Shown: positions 7,163-17,600 of the stretch, one piece after another
Layout: every line of letters starts with the position of its first letter
Position numbering within the stretch: position 1 is the stretch's first letter
Program-made: the position numbers and the translations under genes
The notes under the pieces: model-generated
Databases searched by the model: none
What the model saw: only the letters and a program-made list of their open reading frames with translations
Told to the model about the DNA's origin: nothing
Source: Fodinibius sp052060035
GTDB taxonomy: Bacteria; Bacteroidota; Rhodothermia; Balneolales; Balneolaceae
Reading direction: 5' to 3'
Length of the DNA: 64,000 bases
Assembly: GCF_052060035.1 (NCBI RefSeq)
Contig: NZ_JBPOEA010000001.1
Location: forward strand, 682,001-746,000

Positions 7163-8360
7163 GAACTACACACTTGTTTTATTATTTTCAGTATTAATAT
7201 GGGGATGTACCTCAAACCCGCAAACCGTTAAACAGTTTTCAAATCCAGCATCACCCAATAGCGTTTATCCCTACCTGTTCAGCACCGGGGATCAATTATA
7301 TATGAGCTGGATTACGAACAATCAAAACCAAACGCATAGCCTTAATTACGCATCGTATTCTAACAATAAGTGGACCTCCACAAAAACCATTGCCACTGAT
7401 TCTACCTGGTTTATAAATTGGGCCGACTTCCCTTCTATTATTGCCGATCAAAATGGGCCCATTGCCGCTCACTGGCTTAATAAAAAACCAGGAGGCTCCT
7501 ATGCTTATGATGTCAATATCTCAACAGCTGACAATTCAGGAAACTGGAACAAGACTTTAACACCTCATAACGATGATACGCCCACTGAACACGGATTCGC
7601 ATCAATTATTCCCTGGGATGAAGATAGGTTCTTAGCCGTTTGGCTGGATGGGCGCAAAACGAATGGACGATCAGACGAAGACTATTTTAATATTACCTTT
7701 GCTATGACCTTAAGGGGTGCGCTTATCAATAAAGAGGGTGATATATTGCGACGATTTCTTATAGATGATTCGGTCTGCGACTGCTGTCAGACATCATTGG
7801 TAAAAACAACTGATGGAGCAATGGTAGCCTATCGAAATCGAACTAATAATGAGGTTCGCGATATTTATACCAGTCGGTTTAACGGAAATCAATGGACCAG
7901 CCCCAAAGCTGTTTTTGAAGATGGCTGGGAAATTGGCGCTTGTCCGGTAAATGGTCCTAAACTTGCTGCGGAAGATTCTTTAGTTGTCGTGGCTTGGCAT
8001 ACCGGTGCCCAAGACACCCCCACCGCTAAGTTTACTTTCTCTATGGATAGCGGACAGACCTTTAATGAACCCATTCAGCTAAATACAAACACCTCTTTAG
8101 GTCGCGTCGATGCTGAGATTATTGATAAAAACATCTACCTATCCTGGATGGAAAAAGGTGATGCTAACACTCGATTAAGGCTTTCTGCTTTCAATAAACA
8201 AAGCCCGCTTAACAGTCCCCGAACGGTTGCTGTTCTCAATGAATCACGAAAGACCGGCTTTCCACAAATGGAACATTTAGAAAATAAATTAATCTTTGCC
8301 TGGACTAATGCCGATAGTGCTCAGACAAAAATTATCACTAAAAGCGTTGCTATTCCTTAG
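7155..8360 (+). CDS. Sialidase-like (BNR/beta-propeller) lipoprotein
   Basis: 401 aa. A signal peptide ends in the lipobox 'LIWGC', so the mature protein is lipidated at Cys18. The rest is a repetitive beta-rich chain with several Ser/Asp-box-like turns ('STADNSGNW', 'SMDSGQTF', 'WAdFPSIIADQNG', 'ISWMEKGDANTRLRLS'), typical of six-bladed propellers annotated as exo-alpha-sialidase-like. A conspicuous 'SVCDCCQTSL' (about 204-213) puts three Cys in four residues. That is a metal-binding or disulphide candidate and not a sialidase active-site feature. True sialidase activity is unproven: I see no clear FRIP motif. It overlaps the upstream membrane-protein gene by 8 nt. Confidence 0.72.
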   Translation: MNKNYTLVLLFSVLIWGCTSNPQTVKQFSNPASPNSVYPYLFSTGDQLYMSWITNNQNQTHSLNYASYSNNKWTSTKTIATDSTWFINWADFPSIIADQNGPIAAHWLNKKPGGSYAYDVNISTADNSGNWNKTLTPHNDDTPTEHGFASIIPWDEDRFLAVWLDGRKTNGRSDEDYFNITFAMTLRGALINKEGDILRRFLIDDSVCDCCQTSLVKTTDGAMVAYRNRTNNEVRDIYTSRFNGNQWTSPKAVFEDGWEIGACPVNGPKLAAEDSLVVVAWHTGAQDTPTAKFTFSMDSGQTFNEPIQLNTNTSLGRVDAEIIDKNIYLSWMEKGDANTRLRLSAFNKQSPLNSPRTVAVLNESRKTGFPQMEHLENKLIFAWTNADSAQTKIITKSVAIP

Positions 8361-8410
8361 ATTTGAAAGTGCCCACGTGGGGCTATGGCTAAAAGAGTTG
8401 CTAAGATAGC

Positions 8411-9175
8411 TTAATCCTCCGATACATTGTCTATCTTTGAAGGTTCTTGCTCCCGCCACTCGGATAGTTGATCTAAAATATCCTGCCGAACTTCATTTGT
8501 TAGTTTTTGAATATCTGATTTCTCGAGTTCCTCTGTTGAGATGGGATCAAGAATTTTCAATTTAATATGTTTGGCTACACCAAACTTCCAACTGCGTTTA
8601 GGCAACGTATTTTGCGTACCGTCAATCACCATTGGTAAAATCGGTATTTGTTCTCTGATTGCAAGATCAAAAGCCCCAGCCTTAAACCGATTTAAATTTC
8701 CATTTCGCGATCGGGTACCTTCCGGAAAGAACATCACTGAACAGTTGTGACGAAGATAAAACCTGGCTTGTTTATAGGTCTGTTTTCTGCGATCACGGGC
8801 TTCACGATCTACCGAAATATCCCCCGCAAGTTTCATCATCCACCCAATAACCGGCGTATCAAATAACTCTTTTTTCGCTATCCATTTCATTTCCCACGGT
8901 AAATTTGAAATCAACGGAATATCGGCCTGTGACAAATGATTACAAACCATGATATATGGCTTGCGGTCATCGATATCTTGGTATCCAGTAATGACAATCT
9001 GCCAGTTGGGGTTTATTTTCGAGATGTATTTCCCAAGTTTACGGAATAGTTTTCCCGTTCTATACCGGGCCGGATCGCGATCAAATAAGCGACTCACCGC
9101 TAACAACGGCAGCCATACTATAACCAATATGACGATGCCAATCCAAATCAGGATAGATTTTATCACTTCCCACAT
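8411..9175 (-). CDS. plsC: 1-acyl-sn-glycerol-3-phosphate acyltransferase (PlsC family)
   Basis: Acylates lysophosphatidic acid to phosphatidic acid in membrane phospholipid synthesis. An N-terminal membrane helix (about 5-27) is followed by the acyltransferase motifs: 'VCNHLSQADIP' (motif I, NHxxxxD), 'KELFDTPVIGWMMKLAGDISVDR' (motif II), 'FFPEGTRSRNGNLNRFKAGAFDLA' (motif III) and 'IPILPMVIDG' (motif IV). At 254 aa the length fits the family. It starts 6 nt after the stop codon of the upstream RNA helicase, so they share a transcript. A related role such as lysophosphatidylglycerol acylation cannot be excluded. Confidence 0.92.
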   Translation of the reverse strand: MWEVIKSILIWIGIVILVIVWLPLLAVSRLFDRDPARYRTGKLFRKLGKYISKINPNWQIVITGYQDIDDRKPYIMVCNHLSQADIPLISNLPWEMKWIAKKELFDTPVIGWMMKLAGDISVDREARDRRKQTYKQARFYLRHNCSVMFFPEGTRSRNGNLNRFKAGAFDLAIREQIPILPMVIDGTQNTLPKRSWKFGVAKHIKLKILDPISTEELEKSDIQKLTNEVRQDILDQLSEWREQEPSKIDNVSED

Positions 9176-9181
9176 GCTGCT

Positions 9182-10855
9182 CTAAAATCCAATCTTAGGA
9201 ATATAGCTTTTGATGACGCCCCAAATACCTTTTGCTGGCTTGAGAGATCGCCGGTTTCGGGAAACAGCTTTTTCAATAATTTCCGGCTGAAAAATATCTT
9301 CCTCCTGTTCCGCTTCCCGAATATGTTTGGGGATATTAATATTTTTTCCGGATCGTCCTGAGTTATTTTTCTTGGGCGAACTTTTCTTACTGCCCGAGGA
9401 TTTCTTTTGCTCACTGCCGTTTGATTTCTCCTTCGATCTACTTGGACGCGGCTTTCGCTCTTTCTTCTCCTTTGATTTCTGTTGGGAACCTTTATTCCCG
9501 GACTCACTCTCATTCTCCTGCTTAGCCTGCTCTTTGGATTTCTCCTTTTTAGGCTTGGTCTCCTTTTTTTGCTCTGTGGACTGCTTGTCGTCTTTCTTAT
9601 CTTCAGCTTCTTTGGCAAACTTACTTTCCTCTCTGGAAACAGGCTTTTTTCTTTTTTCAGACTTTTCCTTTGGCTTCGTTTCCTGTTGTACTTTCCCATT
9701 TGAAGGCCGCTCTTTTTTCTTCGCATCCTTTTCTTTGGATGACCTTTCATCGGGAAGATCTTTGACCGTCAGCTGGTCGCCTACTACATTCTTAATCGCA
9801 TGATAGTACTTCTTATCTTTATTGCTGACGAACGTAATGGCAGTCCCCTTTTTGTCGTATCGTCCCGTTCGACCAATGCGGTGAATATAATCTTCCGGAT
9901 TATTCGGAACATCAAAATTGACGATAAGGGATACGTCATCGATATCAATACCCCGCGAGAGTACATCGGTGGCCACCATCACAGGATGGGTCTTATTTTT
10001 AAACAGTCGCAATGCCTCATTGCGCTCTTCCTGATCGCGATCCCCATGCATACTTACCGCGTTCACGCCCCGCTTTTTGAGCATGCGTTCCACTTCATCG
10101 GTGCCACGCTTAGTCGCACAAAACACAATAGCCGTTTTGTATTTATCGGCGTCAAAGAGTTGTTCAAAGAGAGATAATTTCTGTTTAGGATGTACAAAGT
10201 AAATTTGCTGATCTACGCTGTCGGCAGGTTTGGATACCTCAAATTCCACCTCAACCGGATCCACCATTACCTGATCGACGACTTTCTGCACCTCTTCGAC
10301 CATTGTAGCAGAAAACAGCATTGTTTGCCGCTTTTTGGGCAACTGTTCAACAATTTTCATCACATCGGGCAAAAATCCCATATCGAGCATACGATCAGCT
10401 TCATCCAACACCAGAAAGTCCAGCCCGCTAAAATCAAGATTGAGTACATTCATCTGATCAATCAAACGCCCCGGAGTAGCTACAATAATATCAACGCCCG
10501 CTCGAATAGCTTTAACCTGAGTTCCGTAATCACTTCCACCCGTTACCGTAGCAGATGTAACACCGGTATGATATCCCAATGCGAAAATCTGTTCTTCGAT
10601 CTGTTGTGCAAGCTCACGCGTTGGGGATAAGATGAGCGCTTGGGTGTCTTCTGACTTATCGTTCATGATTTTCTGGAGCAACGGAATAACAAATGCCCCT
10701 GTTTTACCTGTTCCCGTCTGTGCTGCCCCAATAACATCTTTGCCTTCTAAAATAAGTGGGATACATTCTTCCTGAATGGGCGTAGGTTCGCTGTAGCGCA
10801 AATCATTCAACCCCATCATGAGCTCATTGCTCAGATTAAACTTCTCGAAACTCAA
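9182..10855 (-). CDS. DEAD-box ATP-dependent RNA helicase with long charged tail
   Basis: Unwinds or remodels RNA, probably in ribosome assembly or RNA decay. All core motifs are present: Q motif 'YSEPTPIQEECI', 'AAQTGTGKTGAF' (I), 'PTRELAQQ' (Ia), 'TPGRL' (Ib), 'LDEADRMLDMGF' (II), 'FSATM' (III), 'IVFCATKRGTDEV' (IV), 'ATDVLSRGIDID' (V) and 'YIHRIGRTGRYDKKG' (VI). The helicase core ends near residue 370. A low-complexity tail of about 185 residues follows, very rich in Lys, Glu and Ser, and probably unstructured and RNA-binding. A conserved-looking acidic/basic end ('IREAEQEEDIFQPEIIEKA') comes last. It is RhlE-like in its core. It lies upstream of plsC in one transcript. Confidence 0.94.
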   Translation of the reverse strand: MSFEKFNLSNELMMGLNDLRYSEPTPIQEECIPLILEGKDVIGAAQTGTGKTGAFVIPLLQKIMNDKSEDTQALILSPTRELAQQIEEQIFALGYHTGVTSATVTGGSDYGTQVKAIRAGVDIIVATPGRLIDQMNVLNLDFSGLDFLVLDEADRMLDMGFLPDVMKIVEQLPKKRQTMLFSATMVEEVQKVVDQVMVDPVEVEFEVSKPADSVDQQIYFVHPKQKLSLFEQLFDADKYKTAIVFCATKRGTDEVERMLKKRGVNAVSMHGDRDQEERNEALRLFKNKTHPVMVATDVLSRGIDIDDVSLIVNFDVPNNPEDYIHRIGRTGRYDKKGTAITFVSNKDKKYYHAIKNVVGDQLTVKDLPDERSSKEKDAKKKERPSNGKVQQETKPKEKSEKRKKPVSREESKFAKEAEDKKDDKQSTEQKKETKPKKEKSKEQAKQENESESGNKGSQQKSKEKKERKPRPSRSKEKSNGSEQKKSSGSKKSSPKKNNSGRSGKNINIPKHIREAEQEEDIFQPEIIEKAVSRNRRSLKPAKGIWGVIKSYIPKIGF

Positions 10856-11034
10856 TATGCTGTTTTGTTAATTTACAATTACTGTGATATGCATGCGCTT
10901 CTTTATGAATTCTAAAGATACGATTTTCTTGGCAATTCACTTAACAGAGTCTGTTATTTTTTAAAAGCTAAAATTTGGATAACTTCGAAGACTATTCAGA
11001 AATTCATAACAAGAATTAATCTTTACAAATACTT

Positions 11035-11751
11035 ATGAAGTACACAACCTATATTTTTTATTTTCTATTAGCCGGTGTTCTTGCCTTTTCCGGCTGTAAT
11101 TCCAATTCGGGTAATGTTTCTCTGGAAACTGAAGCAGATACGCTTAGCTATAGCTTAGGCTTTCAAAACGGACAGTTTATGGCTGAAAGTGGTATGAGTG
11201 AAGATATTGACCCAGAGCTGGTAAAAGCGGGATTAGAACAGGCGATGAACAAGCAGGAAGGTCTGCTTTCTGATGTGGAAATGAAGCAAGCGATCCAAAA
11301 GTTTCAAATAGAAGCACGCCAAAAGGCCCAGCAGAAGAAAATTGAAGAAAGCAAGGGAAATCAGGAAAAGGGGGAAGAATTTCTGGCTAAAAACAAAGAA
11401 AAAGAAGGAGTACAAGTTACAGATAGCGGTCTGCAGTACAAAGTACTTGAAGAAGGTTCTGGGGCTACCCCCGGCGAAGAAGACCAGGTACGTGTTGATT
11501 ATGAAGGCACGCTCATAGATGGTACGGTATTCGATAGTTCTTACGAACGAGGAGAACCTGCTACCTTTCCGGTAAACCGTGTAATCCCGGGCTGGACTGA
11601 AGGACTCCAACTAATGAAAGAAGGAGCAAAATACAAGTTCTTTATTCCAGGCGACTTAGCTTACGGACAAAATCCTCCTCCCGGAAGTCAAATTGGAGTC
11701 AACGAAACACTCATTTTTGAAGTAGAACTTCTTGAAGTTAATCCGGAATAG
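11035..11751 (+). CDS. FKBP-type peptidyl-prolyl cis-trans isomerase, lipoprotein (FkpA/Mip-like)
   Basis: Periplasmic or outer-membrane-anchored folding helper. The signal peptide ends in 'LAFSGC' (lipobox, Cys21). Residues 30-125 are the helical dimerisation domain with 'YSLGFQNGQFMAESG' and a long Lys/Gln/Glu helix. Residues 126-238 are the FKBP domain with 'VRVDYEGTLIDGTVFDSSYERGEPATFPVNRVIPGW', split by family convention into the substrate pocket (Tyr, Phe-Asp, Val-Ile, Trp), and 'AYGQNPPPGSQIGVNETLIFEVELLEV'. The length is standard for Mip/FkpA. It has its own terminator hairpin downstream. Confidence 0.94.
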   Translation: MKYTTYIFYFLLAGVLAFSGCNSNSGNVSLETEADTLSYSLGFQNGQFMAESGMSEDIDPELVKAGLEQAMNKQEGLLSDVEMKQAIQKFQIEARQKAQQKKIEESKGNQEKGEEFLAKNKEKEGVQVTDSGLQYKVLEEGSGATPGEEDQVRVDYEGTLIDGTVFDSSYERGEPATFPVNRVIPGWTEGLQLMKEGAKYKFFIPGDLAYGQNPPPGSQIGVNETLIFEVELLEVNPE

Positions 11752-11785
11752 ACGTTAAAACGAAAATATTTCTTTTTGTATAGTG

Positions 11786-11823
11786 TAGAAAAGCTTGGCA
11801 GAATTCCCTGTCAAGCTTTTCTA
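11786..11823. terminator. Bidirectional terminator between FKBP and pyrophosphatase genes
   Basis: A 15-bp stem with one mismatch (arms at 11786-11800 and 11809-11823, core AAGCTTG/CAAGCTT) and an 8-nt loop lies between two convergent genes. The A/T-rich outer arms can supply U tracts in both directions. Confidence 0.8.
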
Positions 11824-11834
11824 ATTTGAACCAC

Positions 11835-12530
11835 CTACTCAAGCCCCGATCCGATCAACTCAAACAATTCTTTTTTATCAACATTAAAGCGATCGTTATA
11901 ATCCTTAATGCTTCTTGTTATGACCTCGGCCGCTTCCTTTTGGTTATAGATATGAGTTATTTCTACTTCCCTTTCTTCATCGCTGAACGGCCGCTGTTTA
12001 TAGGTCAAAAAATAATGTGACAACCGTTCTACAATATGTTTGGGCACATCTTGAATATCGTTCATCCCCCCAAATGAGGCATCTCCTTTCATTACCGCGA
12101 TTATCTTATCATCAGCCTCTTCCCCGTCAATCATACGAAATCCACCTACGGGTATTGCATCGAGTATGATATTTCCGTGCGGAATATTTCGTTCTGTAAT
12201 TACACAAATATCGAGCGGATCTTGATCGCCTTCAATATCATCTCTTCCTGTTTTTTGCATGCAATATTCGCCAACCAGCTCATCACATAACGTCTGGGGA
12301 ACAAACCCATACGGCATAGGACAAATATTTGAAAACCGTTGGGGCCGGTCCACCTTGAGATAACCACTATCTTTATCCAGCTCATACTTCATCGTATCTC
12401 CGGGGACAATCTCAATAAAAACTTTAACTACATGAGGATTATCTCTCCCTATATCGATGCCGTGCCAAGGATGAGGCTTGGAGAATAGTTTTGAAAGCTT
12501 TAAAAAACGGCGGATATCGGAACGTTTCAT
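11835..12530 (-). CDS. ppa: Inorganic pyrophosphatase (soluble, family I)
   Basis: Hydrolyses PPi to phosphate and pulls biosynthetic reactions forward in the cytoplasm. The metal-binding signature 'EGDQDPLDICVI' (D-x-D-P-x-D), 'FIEIVPGDTMKYELDKDSGYLKVDR', 'NICPMPYGFVPQT' and 'IAVMKGD' are present. At 231 aa it is longer than E. coli Ppa (about 175) and belongs to the longer family-I form seen in Bacteroidota and some other phyla. An N-terminal stretch of about 25 residues (MKRSDIRRFLKLSKLFSKP...) precedes the conserved 'HPWHGIDIG'. It is monocistronic and convergent with the FKBP gene. Confidence 0.93.
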   Translation of the reverse strand: MKRSDIRRFLKLSKLFSKPHPWHGIDIGRDNPHVVKVFIEIVPGDTMKYELDKDSGYLKVDRPQRFSNICPMPYGFVPQTLCDELVGEYCMQKTGRDDIEGDQDPLDICVITERNIPHGNIILDAIPVGGFRMIDGEEADDKIIAVMKGDASFGGMNDIQDVPKHIVERLSHYFLTYKQRPFSDEEREVEITHIYNQKEAAEVITRSIKDYNDRFNVDKKELFELIGSGLE

Positions 12531-12590
12531 AAAAATGAAATTTAATTGATTTGAACCTTTAAAGATATGAAAAAATACCTGCTTAGAAGA

Positions 12591-12630
12591 GCAAAAAAAT
12601 AAACAGGACCGGGATCAACCGGCCCTGTTT
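12591..12630 (-). terminator. Terminator of the recC-recB-recD operon
   Basis: The arms AAACAGG-CCGG and CCGG-CCTGTTT form a GC-rich stem with small bulges. On the minus strand it is followed by a T-rich run (12593-12603). It lies about 180 nt after the recD stop codon. Confidence 0.75.
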
Positions 12631-12806
12631 TGTACGTTGGCTTTTCGGGGTACAAATCAATGGTTACAATAGATAAGTAACCAGGGATCAGTATGTTCAA
12701 TAATTAATACTCAAAATAATTGGCTTTGTTCCAATTTTTTTGTCTTAATTACTGAAATTAGATAACGCTTGAATTCCCTTATTATTAGACGGAAATTTAC
12801 CCTTAT

Positions 12807-14645
12807 TTATGACCAAAGATGGTCTCTTAAGCCCGAGGAACGGCGAATTTTCTTTTGAATCCCTTTTTCGAAAATCCGTTTTCGACCGGCAATGGTAATT
12901 TTTGTTCGTGCCCTTGTGATGGCCGTATATAAAAGCTCCCTGTTCACGACTTTTGAAACGGTTCGTGGCAATACCAACAACACCTCATCAAACTCTGACC
13001 CCTGGCTTTTGTGAACTGTCATGGCATAAGCCGTATTATGATCGGGCAGCCGGCTTGGGGCTATCCCACGTACTTCGCCCTCACTCTCAAAGTATACTTT
13101 CAGGTCACCATTCTCATCCTGCAAACAAACTCCGGTATCTCCATTAAACAACCCCAACGTATAATCATTGGTATTGATAATCACCGGCTTCCCGGGATAC
13201 CATTGCGCATATTTGGGAATGAGTGACTGGTTTTGCAGTATTTGCTCAGTAAGTCTGTTGAGATGGATGATACCCCAGAGCCCTTTTCGATGAGCTGCTA
13301 ACATCCGGAACCGGTTAAACTTTTTAACCGCATGGCGTGGAGTTTCAGCGTCCAATATATCTTTAAAGAACGAAGAGATTTTTTGGCCTAAAACCAATTC
13401 CAATGCTGATTGGCTATTAATGCTGTGAAAGCCGATATCATCATTTGCCGATTGCAAAAGTGACTTTGCTTGGTCGGCATTTCCGTCATTTACCTTTTTG
13501 CTTAATTGCCCAATACCGCTGTCCGTTGAAAACCGGTAACTCTTGGTCAGTAACGTAATGTTATCGATGAGTGGAAAGGATTCGCTTGTGATAAACTTAT
13601 CAGAAACATCGAGCGATAACGTCTTTAACCATTCAGCATTTGTTCGGGAATATATATTATGTTCAATACCACAAATATCGCCGAGTACCGATCCGGCCTC
13701 TACCGAAGCCAACTGATCTTTGTCCCCCAATAAAATAAGTCGGGCATCATCAGGCAAAGCCTCTACCAACTTACTCATCAATGCCTGATCTACCATCGAG
13801 GCTTCATCCACAATTAACAGATCATACGGCACAGGATTATCCGCATGGTGCTTAAATTGAGAACTGTAGCGCCGGGCGCCCAACAGCTGGTGTATGGTTT
13901 GTGCTTTTTCAGGGATAGCTCCCCTGATTTCCGGGTTAACATCCAAGCCCTCCTTGGCACTTAAAATAGCATCCTGCAGACGAGTTGCAGCCTTACCCGT
14001 GGGAGCCGCTAAAGCAATATTCAATGGATTTAGATCATCTTGATGCTGTTCCAAAATCAATGCTAAAATACGTACCACGGTTGAAGTCTTTCCCGTTCCC
14101 GGTCCACCCGAGATAATGGAGAGTTTATTACGGACCGACGTAGCAGCAGCTACTTGCTGCCAATCCGGAGATTGAGATACATCGGTAAAAAGGCGTTTTA
14201 ATCCATCCTGCAATAGCGATTCATCAATATTATCAACTTGCTCACGGCTCCGTGCAACCAGTTGTTCAGCCAGCGTGTGTTCGTAATGCCAAAGCTTGTG
14301 CATATACAAACGATTGCCGTCATCTAAAATAAGGGGCTTGTAATCGCCGGGTTTACCTACAGCGGGGGATGCTCTCAACATTGACAGCCATTGATCCAGT
14401 TTGGGACCTTTTAACCCGTCCTCTTTTGATTGGTTCTCAAAAACAGGCTGACCGGCATAGTCGTCCAAGGGTACACACACGTTTCCTTGTTGATACAGGT
14501 AACTTGCCAAGCAGGCAGCGATCAGGACTTCATTGTTAAGTGTTGGATGGCATTCCTTGAGAAAACGACCCCATTCCACGTCAATGGCATGAATAATTTC
14601 TTTTTGGCGAAGTGAATCCAATTCCTGCATTATATTATCCATCAC
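12807..14645 (-). CDS. recD: RecBCD enzyme subunit RecD (5'-3' helicase)
   Basis: Fast 5'-3' motor of the RecBCD helicase-nuclease for double-strand-break processing. An N-terminal RecB-contact region (1-160) is followed by SF1B motifs: Walker A 'GGPGTGKTSTVV' at 180-191, 'LAAPTGKAATRLQDAI', Walker B 'LIVDEASMVDQALM', 'LILLGDKDQL', and near the end 'TVHKSQGSEFDEVLLVLP' and 'LYTAITRARTKI'. At 612 aa the length matches E. coli RecD (608), not the longer RecD2. Its start overlaps the recB stop by 4 nt (ATGA-type), which implies coupled translation in the operon order recC, recB, recD. Confidence 0.95.
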   Translation of the reverse strand: MMDNIMQELDSLRQKEIIHAIDVEWGRFLKECHPTLNNEVLIAACLASYLYQQGNVCVPLDDYAGQPVFENQSKEDGLKGPKLDQWLSMLRASPAVGKPGDYKPLILDDGNRLYMHKLWHYEHTLAEQLVARSREQVDNIDESLLQDGLKRLFTDVSQSPDWQQVAAATSVRNKLSIISGGPGTGKTSTVVRILALILEQHQDDLNPLNIALAAPTGKAATRLQDAILSAKEGLDVNPEIRGAIPEKAQTIHQLLGARRYSSQFKHHADNPVPYDLLIVDEASMVDQALMSKLVEALPDDARLILLGDKDQLASVEAGSVLGDICGIEHNIYSRTNAEWLKTLSLDVSDKFITSESFPLIDNITLLTKSYRFSTDSGIGQLSKKVNDGNADQAKSLLQSANDDIGFHSINSQSALELVLGQKISSFFKDILDAETPRHAVKKFNRFRMLAAHRKGLWGIIHLNRLTEQILQNQSLIPKYAQWYPGKPVIINTNDYTLGLFNGDTGVCLQDENGDLKVYFESEGEVRGIAPSRLPDHNTAYAMTVHKSQGSEFDEVLLVLPRTVSKVVNRELLYTAITRARTKITIAGRKRIFEKGIQKKIRRSSGLRDHLWS

Positions 14646-17600
14646 TTCTCCCCTTTGATGTATGCATTCAACGTAGTAATGACTTGTTCCTCAGGGCGAT
14701 CAAAGAAAATGCCTTCCCGACCCTGTCCATTCATACCCCTTACAAAAAGGTAAAAAGCACCCCCAAAATGATCTTCATAGGTATAAGACGGCAGGCGCTT
14801 TTTTAAGAATCGATGAAGTGCCACGGTATAAATGTGATACTGTAGATCATAAGAGGCTTCTTTCATTTCCTGTTCTAATTGATCCTGACGATAATTGCGT
14901 ATAGCATCTCCGAGATAATTGGTCTTGTAATCCAGTAGATAATATTTCCCGTCAAACTCGAACGTCAAGTCTATAAATCCCTTTAAAAAACCGGTTACTG
15001 CCATGCCTTTATTTTCCCAGTCAGGAGCGGTTTCACCTCTAATAATGGATAACAGTTTCCGAGTCTGAATCCGCCCATTTTGATAATAAAACTCCATCTC
15101 TGGAATCTGGCTATCTTTAACAGCAGACAAGCTGAAGGCTTCATTATCTTGATGGAGCGATTTATTCAACACCAGTTCAAGCATATCCGAAACGGTATCT
15201 TTCCAGTCCCCATCAATGCCATTTAGCTGTAACTGTTTGGTGATAACCTGATTTTTGTCACCCGATTTCGAAAAGTAATCTTCAAAAATATTATGGATAC
15301 ACGTCCCCGGTTGTGGTCCCTTTGGAAAAGTAAACATGGTTTTTTCTTCAGGATAATCCTCATCCGGTACCTTATAGTTTTCATAATCAGTAAACTGATC
15401 ATAATCCGGTACATCAGGATCATCTTCCTCCATCCAGCTGCTAAGCGATGAAAAACTTGACACGCTGTAACTGGTTGTTAGCGGTAACGACCGATTAAAC
15501 CTTCTAACTTTATATGGCTTCTGGTCGTCTTCAAACTGATTAAACGTGCTATCCCCCTGGACATTAGTGCCCTCTTCAAGAGTAAATAAGTGACTATTTT
15601 TCTTACAAAGGGTTTCAAGTACTTCATGCATCTCATCGGCAGACCAATCTACCGACTCTCCATAATCCACTTTTGATTTTAAAATAGCTTCGGCTTGATC
15701 CGGATCCTGTAGCAAGTAGGCCAGTGATGAAAACTCGGTATCCTTGGCAAAAGCCCACGTTAAATACAGGCAATGTTCAGCGCGTGTCATCGCTACGTAA
15801 GCCAACCGAAGGCTTTCTGCCAACTCTTCCTTGTGATGGTAAAATCGTTTTTCGGGTCGATTTGGTCCATCCTTACCACTTAAATCCAGATAGGCAGTTT
15901 CTGGCTGGTTGGTATGATGATACGTAAGCGGACTTCCGTTCTTTTGAATTCGTGGTCCATCCCATAAGAACGGACAAAACACAATAGGATATTGGAGCCC
16001 CTTACTTTTGTGCATGGTAACGACCTTTACCAAGGCCTCATCACTTTCCAGGCGCATCTGTTCTTCATCTCTACTATTGTTGGTCGTATCCTGGCGCTTT
16101 CGTGCCAGCCAGTGTAGTAAACTGCGTATTCCTTCTCTTTGGTTACGGGATTCCTCCTCCAGTAATTCTCCGAGGTGCAATAAATTGGTCAGTCGCCGCT
16201 CACCGTCATTGTATTTAATTACGTGCTCCTGAACACCCAACGTTTTTAACAAAGAGCGATACATTGCAGAAAACCCTTTCTCTATCCACATTTTATGCCA
16301 ATCCGAAAATTGCTGAAGCATCTCAGGCCAATTATCATCATCTTCAATAGCAAATAATTGAGCGGCCGAATAGTCGGTAAGCGGAAGCGATAATGCTGTT
16401 CTGATGAGCGTTTCATTCCCCGGTTCAGCCACAGCTTTCAACAACTGCTCAAGGTGAGCTGCCTCATCACTTTCAAAGACACTTTGATCGCTATGGCGAA
16501 TACTTTTAATCCCGAGTTCTTTCAAGGCCTCACTTATCAAATTGGCTTGTTTATGTTTGCGTACCAACACAGCAAAATCTTTTGCTTCGACGGGGTCGTC
16601 GCCAATATGCACATCTTCATTCCTTCCGCCTTCCAGCAATCGATAAATCTGGTTGGCCGTATCCTCCGCAGCTTTTTTGCGAACATCAGATTTATTTTGG
16701 GCATCCTGCCCCGGTTTCGAAAGACTTCGAAATCGAATAGGTGGACGATCCGATCCATATTCTGTTAACGACTCATATTCATCCTCACTCCTGCCCGACC
16801 TCACCTTTTTGTATTCGATATCATCATCTACCACAAAAGGCCGATCGTGCTGTCCCCAGAAAGCGTTCAACGCCTCAAGAAGTACGGGGGTTGATCTAAA
16901 GTTACGATCCAGGTAATAGCGGTTTTGCTTTGGAGCATCCTTTCGCGCTTTGATATACGAGTAAATATCCGCTCCCCGAAAACCATATATTGACTGTTTG
17001 GGATCGCCAATCATAAACAATACACCATCCGAATCCTTATAGACCGTACGAAAAATATCGTATTGATTGGGATCCGTATCCTGAAATTCATCCACCAGAG
17101 CAATGGGATATTTCTGCCGTAGTTTTGAAGCTAACCGCGCTCCATATTCATCGTCCAGGAGGGCGTTGCGAAGCCGCAGTAACAGATCATCATACGAAAG
17201 CACCTGAAGGTCTTCTTTCTTCTGATTGAGTTCTTCGCGTAGAAAGTTCAACAGTCCTTTTTTGAAAAGAACATCATAATCTTTTATTGATTGAGTAATC
17301 TCCCAATATTCATCAGCCAATTCAAAAAACTGGTGTTGAGGCGGATCAATCCCATTCCTAACGGCATTCTTTTTCAAGCTATTATCAATATAGCTTTGGA
17401 TAAACCGCTCAAATTTGTCAAAGACATTTATAGTAGCAATATCCGAATAGAATATTTTATCCATTTTACCGAACCAGCTTGAAAGCCAATTCGACCGGTA
17501 GTTGCTCATTTCGTCTCTACTCAAGAGGGATAACAGTTCTGAGCGATCATCCTTCCAGATGATTTTCATCTTCTCATGCAGCTCCTGTAGCTGCACCAAT

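Noticed and set aside
8370..8383. GCCCACGTGGGGC hairpin after the sialidase-like gene as a terminator
   Set aside because: No T tract follows on either strand.
9163..9803. Long frames on both strands inside the helicase tail (a 195-aa minus frame and a 158-aa plus frame)
   Set aside because: They arise from the biased Lys/Glu/Ser codons of the true helicase tail. They are rich in Arg/Ser or Phe/Leu/Ser with no domain.
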